Both the position numbers and the translations under genes were made by a program. The notes under the pieces are model-generated. The model saw nothing but the letters and a program-made list of their open reading frames with translations, was not told where the DNA came from and ran no database searches. From Bacteroidaceae bacterium (lineage in GTDB: Bacteria > Bacteroidota > Bacteroidia > Bacteroidales > Bacteroidaceae): 48,563 nucleotides of DNA. Positions 26,363 to 34,314 of this stretch are shown here, in pieces; within the stretch, counting starts at the first letter, position 1, and each line of letters begins with the position of its first letter. The DNA lies in contig CABIVS010000002.1 of NCBI GenBank assembly GCA_902362375.1, positions 639,878 to 688,440 on the forward strand, read 5' to 3'.

Positions 26363-27304
26363 TCATTTGAAAAAGAGTGAAGCAGCTCCAATACTTCCGG
26401 CCTTGTTTCCAAGAGCGGCAGCTATGATTTGAGTATTCACGGCGCAGTCGGGGATAGCGTAACTGCGGGCTTTTTCACTTACTTTTTGAATATAAAAGTC
26501 TCCGGCTTCGGAAAGTCCTCCACCGATCACAATCTTTTGAGGGCTGAAGATATTGATAAACCCTGCAATTCCGTGTCCCAGAAAATCGCAGTGTTCTTCC
26601 AGCGATAGTTGTGCAATCTTATCTCCTTGTTTGTAAAGGCGGACGATCAGTTCTCCATTAATCTCTTCATCCGGGTAGGAGATACCTGCGTCTATTATCC
26701 GTTGACTGAAACGGCGTACCAAGGCAGAAGTGGAAGCGTAATGTTCCAGACAGCCGACGGAACCACAGGCACAAGGTTCGCCATTGGCAATGAGAGGCAC
26801 GTGCCCCAGTTCTGTCCCCCGGTTGGCATAACCGTTGAACAATTTGCCATCAATGACTACTGCACCGCCAATGCCTGTTCCTACTGTTAGGAAAACAACA
26901 TGAGTGGCTCCCTGTCCGGCTCCATACATTGTTTCTCCTAATCCCATCAGATTAGCATCATTTCCCAATAAAGCCGGGAGTCCGGTTTCCTTTTCAATAC
27001 GGTCTGCCAGATGTATGTTTTCCCAACCGTTGATGTTTTCCGCACCTCCTAGAACAATACGGTTTGTAGAATCTACGATGCCTGGTGTACCAATTCCTAT
27101 ACCATTGATTTTGTAGCCTTGTTCTTGTGCAAAAGCTTTTACCTCATTGATAGCAGTAACCAACTGTCCGATGACAGCTTCTGCTGATACATCGGCTTTC
27201 GACGGTAACTTCCCTTGAAAGTAAAATACGCCTTCATTATCAATTAGGGCGTATTTTACAGAAGTTCCGCCAAGGTCAATTCCTATAGCGTATTCTTTTT
27301 CCAT
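26363..27304 (-). CDS. ROK-family sugar kinase (BT4654 position)
   Basis: 313 residues, full length. The ATP-binding phosphate loop is AIGIDLGGTSVKYALID (6-22). GNDAN with catalytic Asp116 lies at 114-118. The ROK signature runs from ELGH (165-168, zinc and sugar-binding His168) to the zinc Cys cluster CACGSVGC (178-185). VGTGIGGAVV (141-150) is the second phosphate motif. The enzyme phosphorylates a hexose or amino sugar in the cytosol. In the heparan-sulfate locus GlcN or GlcNAc is the likely substrate, feeding the 6-phosphate into central amino-sugar metabolism. It is separated from the MFS gene by a 142-bp gap holding a long inverted repeat. Confidence 0.92.
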   Translation of the reverse strand: MEKEYAIGIDLGGTSVKYALIDNEGVFYFQGKLPSKADVSAEAVIGQLVTAINEVKAFAQEQGYKINGIGIGTPGIVDSTNRIVLGGAENINGWENIHLADRIEKETGLPALLGNDANLMGLGETMYGAGQGATHVVFLTVGTGIGGAVVIDGKLFNGYANRGTELGHVPLIANGEPCACGSVGCLEHYASTSALVRRFSQRIIDAGISYPDEEINGELIVRLYKQGDKIAQLSLEEHCDFLGHGIAGFINIFSPQKIVIGGGLSEAGDFYIQKVSEKARSYAIPDCAVNTQIIAAALGNKAGSIGAASLFFK

Positions 27305-27313
27305 ATCACCAAG

Positions 27314-27344
27314 TAATACTTAATACATAATACTTAATACTTAA
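27314..27344. repeat. Tandem 13-bp repeats in the PHP-ROK gap
   Basis: TAATACTTAATAC occurs at 27314-27326 and again at 27328-27340, followed by a third partial unit. This array fills nearly all of the 45-bp gap between the two genes. Confidence 0.65.
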
Positions 27345-27349
27345 AAAAA

Positions 27350-28978
27350 TCACACTCTCTCTGCCCAAATCGGTGAACTCCAAGCCCATTGTCCGTCACG
27401 TTGGCGAACGCGTACATAGTAGTAATCCGTATCACGCTGCGGCTCTTTATCTTCCATGTAGTGTTCCAAAGTGAAGCAGCTTTCCGGCATAGCACGATTG
27501 AAGAGGATTGCCTCGCTCAACCAACCGATCATGAAGTGTGAGCGTGAACCTTCGAGCAATTCGCCCAATGTATGTTCAAACTTCTTGCCATTGAATTCGG
27601 CAATGATCTTGCCGTCTTTGGGCATTTCCACATCCAGAATGACGGCTTGCATGGCTGCTGTAGTTGTATTCGGATTCTTGCTGCTGTACATATCCAATTC
27701 CGTTTCCTTGTCGCCAACGGATACAATACGGTTGACATGCGTGTGGAATTCAGTTTCACCTTCTTGCGGAGAAGTGAACGCTGCGCCACGGAAACAAGGA
27801 GTTACACTATGGATCTGTCCTTTGTCTACTGACAGTTTGCCCTGCCAATGTACGTATTTCTCTTCACGATTCCAACCAAAATCAACTTTAACTTTGCAAC
27901 GTACCGTATCACCTTCCGGAGCAATCGGAGTCAGAGGGCCGTTCATGCGAGCTAAAATCTGTCCATTCTTGACAATATCCACGTAGTCGATACAGCTTTC
28001 ACCTGTGACGTTCAGATAGATACGGCGGCTGTTACCGCGAACTACGTCACCCATGAAAGCGTCGTTGAGGCGGAAGTCAATAATAATTTTATCACCGGTT
28101 GCGGCACATACGTGGCGGGTGCGGAGAGCTTCCCAAATAGCGTCACGAGTCAATGACGGAGCCATGACACCGATACGACCGTCGCCATAGCTTCCCGGAT
28201 AACCGGAATGTTGGTCGGTAGAAGCCATAATACCGAATTTGTTACCTAATTCAAGACCATATTGAATGGTTCCTTCCCATTGGCGCGGACCCATATCGTG
28301 TAAATAAGGATAGTCTCCCTGGTCGCTTTCTGCCAGACCGTGGCGGGAATACATTTCTACGAATGGGGTAATATCTCCTTCGGTAAAGCATTTCCAGTTG
28401 TAACCACGATAGCCACCCTGATAACCCATGTGATGCGGAGTGATAAATACTTTGTGGCCTTTTGCCTTCTGTTTCCAGTCTTCGATAGAAGTACATTCCA
28501 CAAGCGGTGCGTCAAGATCATAATTCAATGCAACATGGTCACCATGTTCCATGCTGTGGGCTTCGTATCCGACAAAAGTAAGGAATTCACCTTCTTTATT
28601 GTATTCATTCGTCATTTTTACGTACTTCTCATAACCGCCTTCACGCAAACGTTTGAAAGCTCCCGTGTGGTAATCGATCACCCATTTCAGGCGGGGATCA
28701 TCTGCTCCGGGAATATCCGGCCACATAGCATGAGGAGTGACACTGACAAAATCCAATTGTGCTTTTGCAGCTTCAAAAGCGTCGCGCATGTCGCCGTGTC
28801 CATATGTGATGTTGCAATGGTTGTGTAAGTCGCCCCAGTACATTTTGAGGTTACTGGCTGACGGCATAATTTTTTTTGCTTCTTTGCTTCCAGCTGCGCA
28901 AGAACCCAGTAAACTGCCTGAAGCTGCCAATCCGAGGAAAGACCAGCCTGTGTTTTTTAAAAACTTTCTTCTATCCAT
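27350..28978 (-). CDS. PHP-type metallohydrolase, DUF3604-like (BT4655 position)
   Basis: 542 residues. The N-terminus MDRRKFLKNTGWSFLGLAAS has an RRxFLK twin-arginine-like start and a lipobox (LLGSC, Cys27). The catalytic part is a PHP barrel: YWGDLHNHCNITYG (about 48-61, the HxH metal pair), FVSVTPHAMWP, FVGYEAHSMEHGDHVALNY, FITPHHMGY and GIMASTDQHSGYPG, each supplying the expected His/Asp ligands. The C-terminal third is beta-rich. PHP proteins hydrolyse phosphoesters or related bonds with three metals. The gene keeps this place in heparin loci, yet the reaction is not one I can assign. A periplasmic lipoprotein acting on a glycosaminoglycan fragment is the inference. Confidence 0.8.
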   Translation of the reverse strand: MDRRKFLKNTGWSFLGLAASGSLLGSCAAGSKEAKKIMPSASNLKMYWGDLHNHCNITYGHGDMRDAFEAAKAQLDFVSVTPHAMWPDIPGADDPRLKWVIDYHTGAFKRLREGGYEKYVKMTNEYNKEGEFLTFVGYEAHSMEHGDHVALNYDLDAPLVECTSIEDWKQKAKGHKVFITPHHMGYQGGYRGYNWKCFTEGDITPFVEMYSRHGLAESDQGDYPYLHDMGPRQWEGTIQYGLELGNKFGIMASTDQHSGYPGSYGDGRIGVMAPSLTRDAIWEALRTRHVCAATGDKIIIDFRLNDAFMGDVVRGNSRRIYLNVTGESCIDYVDIVKNGQILARMNGPLTPIAPEGDTVRCKVKVDFGWNREEKYVHWQGKLSVDKGQIHSVTPCFRGAAFTSPQEGETEFHTHVNRIVSVGDKETELDMYSSKNPNTTTAAMQAVILDVEMPKDGKIIAEFNGKKFEHTLGELLEGSRSHFMIGWLSEAILFNRAMPESCFTLEHYMEDKEPQRDTDYYYVRVRQRDGQWAWSSPIWAERV

Positions 28979-29004
28979 GGTTTTATCTAATTTATTCGGT
29001 TATG

Positions 29005-29085
29005 AGGCACGGATTACACGGATTTCACGGTTTTTAGAATGATGATGAGGTAAAACAACAGCGTTCATCCGTGTAATCCGTGCCT
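29005..29085. repeat. Perfect 19-bp inverted repeat in the sulfatase-PHP gap
   Basis: AGGCACGGATTACACGGAT (29005-29023) and its exact reverse complement (29067-29085) frame 43 bp. Inside the left arm the unit CACGGATT is repeated imperfectly (CACGGATTT, CACGGTTTT). This sequence type recurs between genes in Bacteroides genomes as I remember them, so it probably is a dispersed palindromic repeat. Confidence 0.75.
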
Positions 29086-29143
29086 AAATTTATTATGTAA
29101 ACTAATTATGAAGCATATTAATTCTTATTGATATGTCCTCTTC

Positions 29144-30760
29144 TTAGCGGTTTTGCATTTGCCGACGATCACCTTTAAAGAGGACTTTTTCCTTTTCATC
29201 GGGGTCAGTATCTTTGTACTGTTTTTGAGTATCCTGAAGCAGCTCTATCAGCTCTTCTTGTACTTTAGCATACTCCGGTTTGCCGAAGACGTTGTTCATC
29301 TCTCTCGGATCAGCTTTCATGTCATACATTTCCCATTCGTCAATATCATTGTAGAAATGAATCAACTTGAAATCTTGTGTACGGATACCATAGTGACGTT
29401 TTACAGAGTGTTCTGCAGGATATTCGTAGTAGTGGTAATAAGCTGCTTTACGCCAGTCGGCCGGGGTTTTTCCTTCGTTGACCAATATCGGTTTCAAAGA
29501 AGCTCCTTGAATATCTGACGGAATATCTACTCCGGCAAAGTCTAGGAAGGTAGGAGCAAAGTCTACATTCATACTGATTGCATTACTGGTACTTCCTGCT
29601 TTGATTGCTTTCGGGTAACGGATGATAAGAGGCATACGCTGACATTCTTCATACATGAAGCGTTTGTCAAACCAGCCATGTTCGCCAAGGAAGAAACCTT
29701 GGTCGGAGGTGTATACAATGATTGTATTGTCCAGTTCACCAATCTTTTCGAGATAATTCAATAGTCGGCCGATATTTTCGTCTACTGCCAGAACCGTAGC
29801 CAGATAATCGCGCATATATTGTTGATATTTCCAGCTGATTAAAGATTTGCCTTTCAAGTCACCTTTGCGGTATTCGGCAATGCGCCCGGCGTATACAGAA
29901 TCCCATTTATCCTGAACTTCAACAGGCATACGTTTATATACACTATAAAGACGGTTGGTTGTATCTTTCAGCATCTCTTCACGAGTTATCAATTTGAGAT
30001 CCCAGTCGTTTGTCAACGTGTGTTCGATAGACATATCCTGCTCACGAGCAGCTCTTCCACGACCTTCGTAGTCGTCGAACAGATTAGCCGGTTCCGGGAA
30101 AGTGGTATTGTTGAATATACCCAAATGACGGGGAGCAGGCATCCAGTTACGGTGTGGGGCTTTCTGGTGATACATCATGCAGAAAGGCTTGTTCTTGTCA
30201 CGTCCTTCGAGGAATTTAATTGCTTTGTCGGTAATAATATCCGTAGCGTATCCTTTTTCTATGATATGTTTTCCGTCCTCCCAGAAATCAGGATTGTAAT
30301 AGTCACCTTGCTCATGTTGGCCGCTAAGGATACTCCAATGGTCGAAACCTTGCGGTTCGCTGATGAGATGCCATTTGCCGATCATGGCAGTCTGGTATCC
30401 GGCTTGCTGAAGAAGTTTGGGGAATGTCTGCTGATCGCCGTTGAATGTACTTGCATTATCGGTAAAACCATTCTCGTGACTGAACTTGCCGGTGAGGATG
30501 CAAGCGCGTGAAGGTCCTGAAAGAGCATTGACAGCGTAACAATTATCAAAGCGAATACCTTCGTTGGCAATCCGGTCCATATTAGGAGTTTGGATTAGAT
30601 TTCCTCCATAACAGGACATCGCTTGAGTGGTGTGATCATCCGTCATCATGAAGATAATGTTCGGTTGTCTGACTTCTTCTTTCTTTTGGCTGTTGCAAGA
30701 AACGAGGTTTAATGCTGCCAATGGGAGGAGTAGGGTAGAGGAGGTGTAATAGTTTTCCAT
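29144..30760 (-). CDS. S1-family sulfatase, probable N-acetylglucosamine-6-O-sulfatase (BT4656-like)
   Basis: 538 residues. A lipoprotein-type signal (LLLPLAALNLVSC, Cys22) is followed by the sulfatase domain: NIIFMMTDDHTTQAMSCYG (calcium ligands Asp41, Asp42), then SGPSRACILTG (81-91). Ser81 is in the S-x-P-S-R motif that is converted to formylglycine by a radical-SAM maturase. GKWHL (about 137-141) and HQKAPHRNWMPA give further active-site Lys and His residues. The C-terminal subdomain ends with YDMKADPREMNNVFG. In BT4656 this class removes 6-O-sulfate from GlcNAc/GlcNS of heparan-sulfate products in the periplasm. The gene lies between the PL12 and PHP genes as in B. thetaiotaomicron. Confidence 0.92.
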   Translation of the reverse strand: MENYYTSSTLLLPLAALNLVSCNSQKKEEVRQPNIIFMMTDDHTTQAMSCYGGNLIQTPNMDRIANEGIRFDNCYAVNALSGPSRACILTGKFSHENGFTDNASTFNGDQQTFPKLLQQAGYQTAMIGKWHLISEPQGFDHWSILSGQHEQGDYYNPDFWEDGKHIIEKGYATDIITDKAIKFLEGRDKNKPFCMMYHQKAPHRNWMPAPRHLGIFNNTTFPEPANLFDDYEGRGRAAREQDMSIEHTLTNDWDLKLITREEMLKDTTNRLYSVYKRMPVEVQDKWDSVYAGRIAEYRKGDLKGKSLISWKYQQYMRDYLATVLAVDENIGRLLNYLEKIGELDNTIIVYTSDQGFFLGEHGWFDKRFMYEECQRMPLIIRYPKAIKAGSTSNAISMNVDFAPTFLDFAGVDIPSDIQGASLKPILVNEGKTPADWRKAAYYHYYEYPAEHSVKRHYGIRTQDFKLIHFYNDIDEWEMYDMKADPREMNNVFGKPEYAKVQEELIELLQDTQKQYKDTDPDEKEKVLFKGDRRQMQNR

Positions 30761-30773
30761 AATGATGAAGAAG

Positions 30774-30801
30774 CCTCTCCCAAGAAAAGGGGCAGGGAGA
30801 G
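30774..30801. terminator. GC-rich hairpin between the PL12 and sulfatase genes
   Basis: CTCTCCC (30775-30781) pairs with GGGAGAG (30795-30801) around 13 nt. The hairpin lies in the 54-bp gap within the operon. It could cause partial termination or protect an mRNA end. The A-rich sequence on its far side makes full termination unlikely. Confidence 0.35.
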
Positions 30802-30814
30802 ACTTTGAGGTTTT

Positions 30815-32815
30815 TTATAGTTTGTATTTTAATGACTGTTTCTTTCCGTTTACTTTCACTTCTACTTCCAGACCGTTTTCATCGAACGCTTTGTTCTTGA
30901 ATTTAGCGTCAAATTTAGGGGCATCTGCGCTTTTCTTAACCGGGTAGATAACAGTGATGTAACGTACAGCTTCTTCACCGTCTTTTCTTACGTTGAATGA
31001 TACATTCATACGTTTGTAGCGTTTGCGATAAGCTGTTGAACACCATCCCGGTTCTTTCTTCATACTCATGCCGGCAGGGCCGAAGCATTGCAGTTTCATG
31101 TTGCTTCCATCCTCAAACTGTGTCAGGAATGTCATGTCTTCGCGGCTGTTGGCAATTTCTCCTTTCGGCATCTGATAGTGAAGATTGATAGAACCTTTAC
31201 CGCTACCTACCATTTCATCTACAATGACAAAGTAAGTGTTATTAACGAAGAAAACAGAACGGCGGTGTTTCAAATTCTTATAACTCGGATTTTCAGTTAC
31301 TAAAGTCTGGATAGCACCTTCCGGTTGCCACAACTTAGTAACAGATTCTGTTGTATCGAGATTCTTATTATCCAGGGTTACTGTGTTGTGAACACAAGTC
31401 TGACGGTGCCAGTTGCGTTGTTCCATTACTTCGCCTTCACCGGCGTATACATACGAACCTGAATCCGGGAACAAATTCTTACCGTTGAACCAAAGTTCAA
31501 ATGTTCCGTTGTCCGGCTGACAGTGCCAGAAAGCTTTCGGACCTGCCTTTACTACCATTTGGGTAGCATCCATTCCCCATGAATTACGGAATACAAAAAA
31601 GCCTGATTTCAGGAAACCTTTAGACATATAATCCGGCAATGCACCTTCTTTTCCTTCTGTAGCAAAGTATTTGATTGTCTGGTTCTTCGGGAACAGTTTA
31701 CTCCATGACTTGTAGTTTTTCACCATTTCTTTCTTTGTTGTCAACTTGGCGTCGCTGAAACATGGATTAGTGTAATCAGGGAAAGAAATGTTTGCATAGA
31801 ACATAATCATGTTTTCAATGGTATCCAAATAATCTTGGGGGAATTCCTTACGGAATCCGTTAGCATCTGCGATACCTAAGGCTTTACAGAAAATGTTAAT
31901 AGCTGCCAGATGATAATGTGGGTCAAGTTCGAACTGTCCGCCATCTTCGTATACTTGTACGTGAATTTCACGGTTCAGAATGTCGATACCACTTTTTCTC
32001 CAAGCCGGAGCATCTTTGAATTCAGGGAAAAAGGCACCTGCATAAATCATGCGTTGAGCTTCAAACAGTAAATGGTTGCCTTGATCCGAGTAATTAGCAA
32101 GGATATGTACAGCATGTTTGTAATAGTTCACCAGGAATTCTGTCAGGAAGTCCGGAGTGAAAGAAGGTGAGGGAAGGAATAACTGGAACTGTGAAGTCTG
32201 GTCTTGCAGACGATTACTCACTTCCAGGGGACGCCATGCAAAACGTACGTTTTCTACTTCGCCTTTGATTTTTCCATCACTTACCAGCTCATATTCTTTC
32301 TTGTCCATCTTCACTAACGGATTTTTTTTAATCCAATCGATATACTGGTGTGCCCATTCTTTAGCATATTTTTCATCACCGGATATACGGTAAGCCTTAC
32401 CCATCGGAGTGAACCATTTGTGACGGTGCAACTGCCAGCGGAGCTCATTATCTTTCACCGGCCAGTATTGCCAGTTGATATCTTCTCCATAATTGTAAGA
32501 AGGTTGATAACCTTTATGTACGAAGAATGTATGTTTCAATCCGTCATCCGCCCATTGCTGTTCTTCTTTGCTGATAGTCACTTTGTTCAGATTGATATCC
32601 GGAGTTTTTACGTTGGTACGTGCACGGTAATAGTCCAGTAATGCTTTGGCAGCATCCTCATCTTTACCCTCCTGATGCAAAGTTTTTACTTTCTCCAGTC
32701 CCGGATAGTCCAGGTTAAGGAGAGAAAAGACTTCGCTTTTCAGTTCTTGGGCGTAACCCTTGCTTACGAAACATGCGATTGCAAGCAGAACGATGTACTT
32801 TAAAGTTTTATTCAT
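30815..32815 (-). CDS. Polysaccharide lyase PL12, heparinase III (BT4657-like)
   Basis: 666 residues. A signal peptide of the cleavable type (LLAIACFVSKGYAQ, to about 22) and no lipobox indicate a periplasmic enzyme. Residues about 25-380 form the alpha/alpha toroid and 390-666 the beta-sandwich. Candidate catalytic residues are Asn247 in SDQGNHLL, Tyr301 in LDPHYHL and His431 in WHCQPDNGTFELWFNGKNLF. The family cleaves low-sulfated heparan sulfate by beta-elimination, leaving unsaturated uronates for the GH88 enzyme encoded next to it (28 bp upstream). Length and setting agree with BT4657. Confidence 0.93.
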   Translation of the reverse strand: MNKTLKYIVLLAIACFVSKGYAQELKSEVFSLLNLDYPGLEKVKTLHQEGKDEDAAKALLDYYRARTNVKTPDINLNKVTISKEEQQWADDGLKHTFFVHKGYQPSYNYGEDINWQYWPVKDNELRWQLHRHKWFTPMGKAYRISGDEKYAKEWAHQYIDWIKKNPLVKMDKKEYELVSDGKIKGEVENVRFAWRPLEVSNRLQDQTSQFQLFLPSPSFTPDFLTEFLVNYYKHAVHILANYSDQGNHLLFEAQRMIYAGAFFPEFKDAPAWRKSGIDILNREIHVQVYEDGGQFELDPHYHLAAINIFCKALGIADANGFRKEFPQDYLDTIENMIMFYANISFPDYTNPCFSDAKLTTKKEMVKNYKSWSKLFPKNQTIKYFATEGKEGALPDYMSKGFLKSGFFVFRNSWGMDATQMVVKAGPKAFWHCQPDNGTFELWFNGKNLFPDSGSYVYAGEGEVMEQRNWHRQTCVHNTVTLDNKNLDTTESVTKLWQPEGAIQTLVTENPSYKNLKHRRSVFFVNNTYFVIVDEMVGSGKGSINLHYQMPKGEIANSREDMTFLTQFEDGSNMKLQCFGPAGMSMKKEPGWCSTAYRKRYKRMNVSFNVRKDGEEAVRYITVIYPVKKSADAPKFDAKFKNKAFDENGLEVEVKVNGKKQSLKYKL

Positions 32816-32843
32816 GATATAATAGGTGTTATAATTTAATGTA

Positions 32844-34121
32844 TTAGATATCTTTATAGTTGATACCTTTCAGATCCATGAATCTCTTCAATGCTTCCAG
32901 ATAATAGTAGTCAGCATAGTTCAGTGGAGTGTCTATTTCAGAACCATTCGGCAGTGAACCTACGGAATGCATCAAAATGAATCCTTGATTGTCACCCACT
33001 TTTGCGAGATATGCATCACTTGACAAACTTTTCAGAATCTTTTCTGCATAATCCAGATATTTCTGTCCGTCGGGAACCATCGTACTTAGTTCGATCATTG
33101 CAGAAGCAGTAACAGAAGCGGCCGATACATCACGTGGAGTTTCTTTGGTTACAGGAGCATCATAATCCCAGTAAGGAATAGCATCATCCGTTTTTACGCG
33201 GTTCATAATCATATCAGCTATGTCCTTTGCAAAGTTCAGGAATATGCTGTCATTCGTTTCGCGGTAGCAAGCGGTATATCCGTATATAGCCCATGCCTGT
33301 CCCCGTGCCCATGAAGAGTCATCGTTTTTGCCTTGGAAAGTTTGTTTGTTTTCCACTGTTCCGTCGTTGTTATAGCTTACTACATGCCAGCAAGTATAAT
33401 CCGGGCGGAAGTGATTATGCATTGTAGTCATGGCATGCTTGATAGCGATGTCTTTATATCTATTGTCACCTGTTGCTTTTGCTACATTGAACAGAAGATC
33501 AAGGTTCATCATATTGTCGATAATAACCGGGAAGTTCCATGTTCCGAAATCCCATGAGCGAATAGCGCCGATGGAATCGTTGAAACGACCACAGAGGTTA
33601 TCGGCAGTTTCTTTCATCACTGCAGCGATTGTATCGTTAGGTGAAAGACGTTCTGCATTGCCGTAACTACAGTTGACCATAAATCCCAAATCATGTGTAC
33701 CTTTATAATAACGCACCGGATTCAGAAGATTTGTATATTCGATTGCTTGAGTTTTCAGTGTATTGTTTTCTGTTAGTTCGTATGCATACCATAATGAACC
33801 GGGGAAGAAACCACTCGTCCAGTCATAAACGTTGCAGAGGCGACGTTTGCCTAGCTGGTCAGCAGTGGGTTGTGCGCGTAGTGAATCCTTAAATGTTAAT
33901 GAATCTCTTTCCAACTGGCGGCAAAGGAAATTCATGTCATAGCCGGTACGGATGGAACGTGGCAACATCCCTGTACCACTAACCTCTTCAGCGGAAAGTT
34001 GTAATTGGGCAGAAGCTACATCCAGTCCTTTTTTTATCCAACTGTAGTCTTCCTTTGGGGTTGTCTGGCACGACGCGAGTGCAATACTAACCGAAGCAAA
34101 GAGAACAAGTTTCTTTTTCAT
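32844..34121 (-). CDS. Unsaturated glucuronyl hydrolase, GH88 (BT4658-like)
   Basis: 425 residues from the second Met (34121); three more codons upstream are possible. MKKKLVLFASVSIALASC is a lipoprotein signal. The alpha6/alpha6 barrel shows the GH88 marks. Numbered from the longer start, these are NVYDWTSGFFPGSLWYAYEL with Asp103, THDLGFMVNCSYG (His146) and NMMNLDLLF with Asp211, the two Asp residues corresponding to the catalytic pair of unsaturated glucuronyl hydrolases. The enzyme hydrates the 4,5-double bond of the uronate left by the lyases and so releases the next amino sugar. It begins the second half of the locus after a hairpin and has its own -7 box. Confidence 0.93.
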   Translation of the reverse strand: MKKKLVLFASVSIALASCQTTPKEDYSWIKKGLDVASAQLQLSAEEVSGTGMLPRSIRTGYDMNFLCRQLERDSLTFKDSLRAQPTADQLGKRRLCNVYDWTSGFFPGSLWYAYELTENNTLKTQAIEYTNLLNPVRYYKGTHDLGFMVNCSYGNAERLSPNDTIAAVMKETADNLCGRFNDSIGAIRSWDFGTWNFPVIIDNMMNLDLLFNVAKATGDNRYKDIAIKHAMTTMHNHFRPDYTCWHVVSYNNDGTVENKQTFQGKNDDSSWARGQAWAIYGYTACYRETNDSIFLNFAKDIADMIMNRVKTDDAIPYWDYDAPVTKETPRDVSAASVTASAMIELSTMVPDGQKYLDYAEKILKSLSSDAYLAKVGDNQGFILMHSVGSLPNGSEIDTPLNYADYYYLEALKRFMDLKGINYKDI

Positions 34122-34165
34122 GTTATTCATTTTAAGTGATTGTTTTTAGAAGTTTTGTACTGATG

Positions 34166-34173
34166 CAAAAGTA
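34166..34173 (-). promoter_or_regulatory. -7 box upstream of the GH88 gene
   Basis: The minus strand reads TACTTTTG, matching TAnnTTTG, about 45 bp before the start codon. There is no clear TTTG at -33. Together with the hairpin at 34267-34300 it suggests a separate transcript for GH88 and the genes behind it. Confidence 0.5.
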
Positions 34174-34228
34174 TGCGAAAAGCCTGATTTTTTATTACAG
34201 GATTGTCGAAAAGGCATTTAAATAGAGC

Positions 34229-34259
34229 TTTTCAAGTTTCGATTTTGTTGAAAAAGGTT
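34229..34259. promoter_or_regulatory. Candidate regulator site upstream of GH88
   Basis: TTTTCAA (34229-34235) and TTGAAAA (34248-34254) form an inverted repeat. The block GTT-N7/8-TTTGTTGAAAAA (34236-34255) also resembles the TTGTTC-repeat site at 43562-43586: I count 16-18 identical positions of 25. It lies about 70 bp upstream of the -7 box. Confidence 0.35.
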
Positions 34260-34266
34260 TTAAATA

Positions 34267-34300
34267 TCTCCAATATGCCCCAACCAAGGCATATTGGAGA
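34267..34300. terminator. Hairpin after the SusD gene
   Basis: TCTCCAATATGCC (34267-34279) and GGCATATTGGAGA (34288-34300) are a perfect 13-bp inverted repeat with an 8-nt loop, 15 bp past the SusD stop. The following bases on the minus strand are T/A-rich (TATTTAAAACC then TTTTT). It may trim the SusC/SusD message from the lyase genes. Confidence 0.65.
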
Positions 34301-34314
34301 ATACTTTATTTAAA

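Noticed and set aside
28340..28828. 162-codon plus-strand frame inside the PHP gene
   Set aside because: It is a shadow of the conserved metal-binding region on the other strand, with no recognisable protein character.
29005..29085. Attachment sites of an integrated element
   Set aside because: The repeats are inverted and only 43 bp apart, with no integrase or cargo between them.
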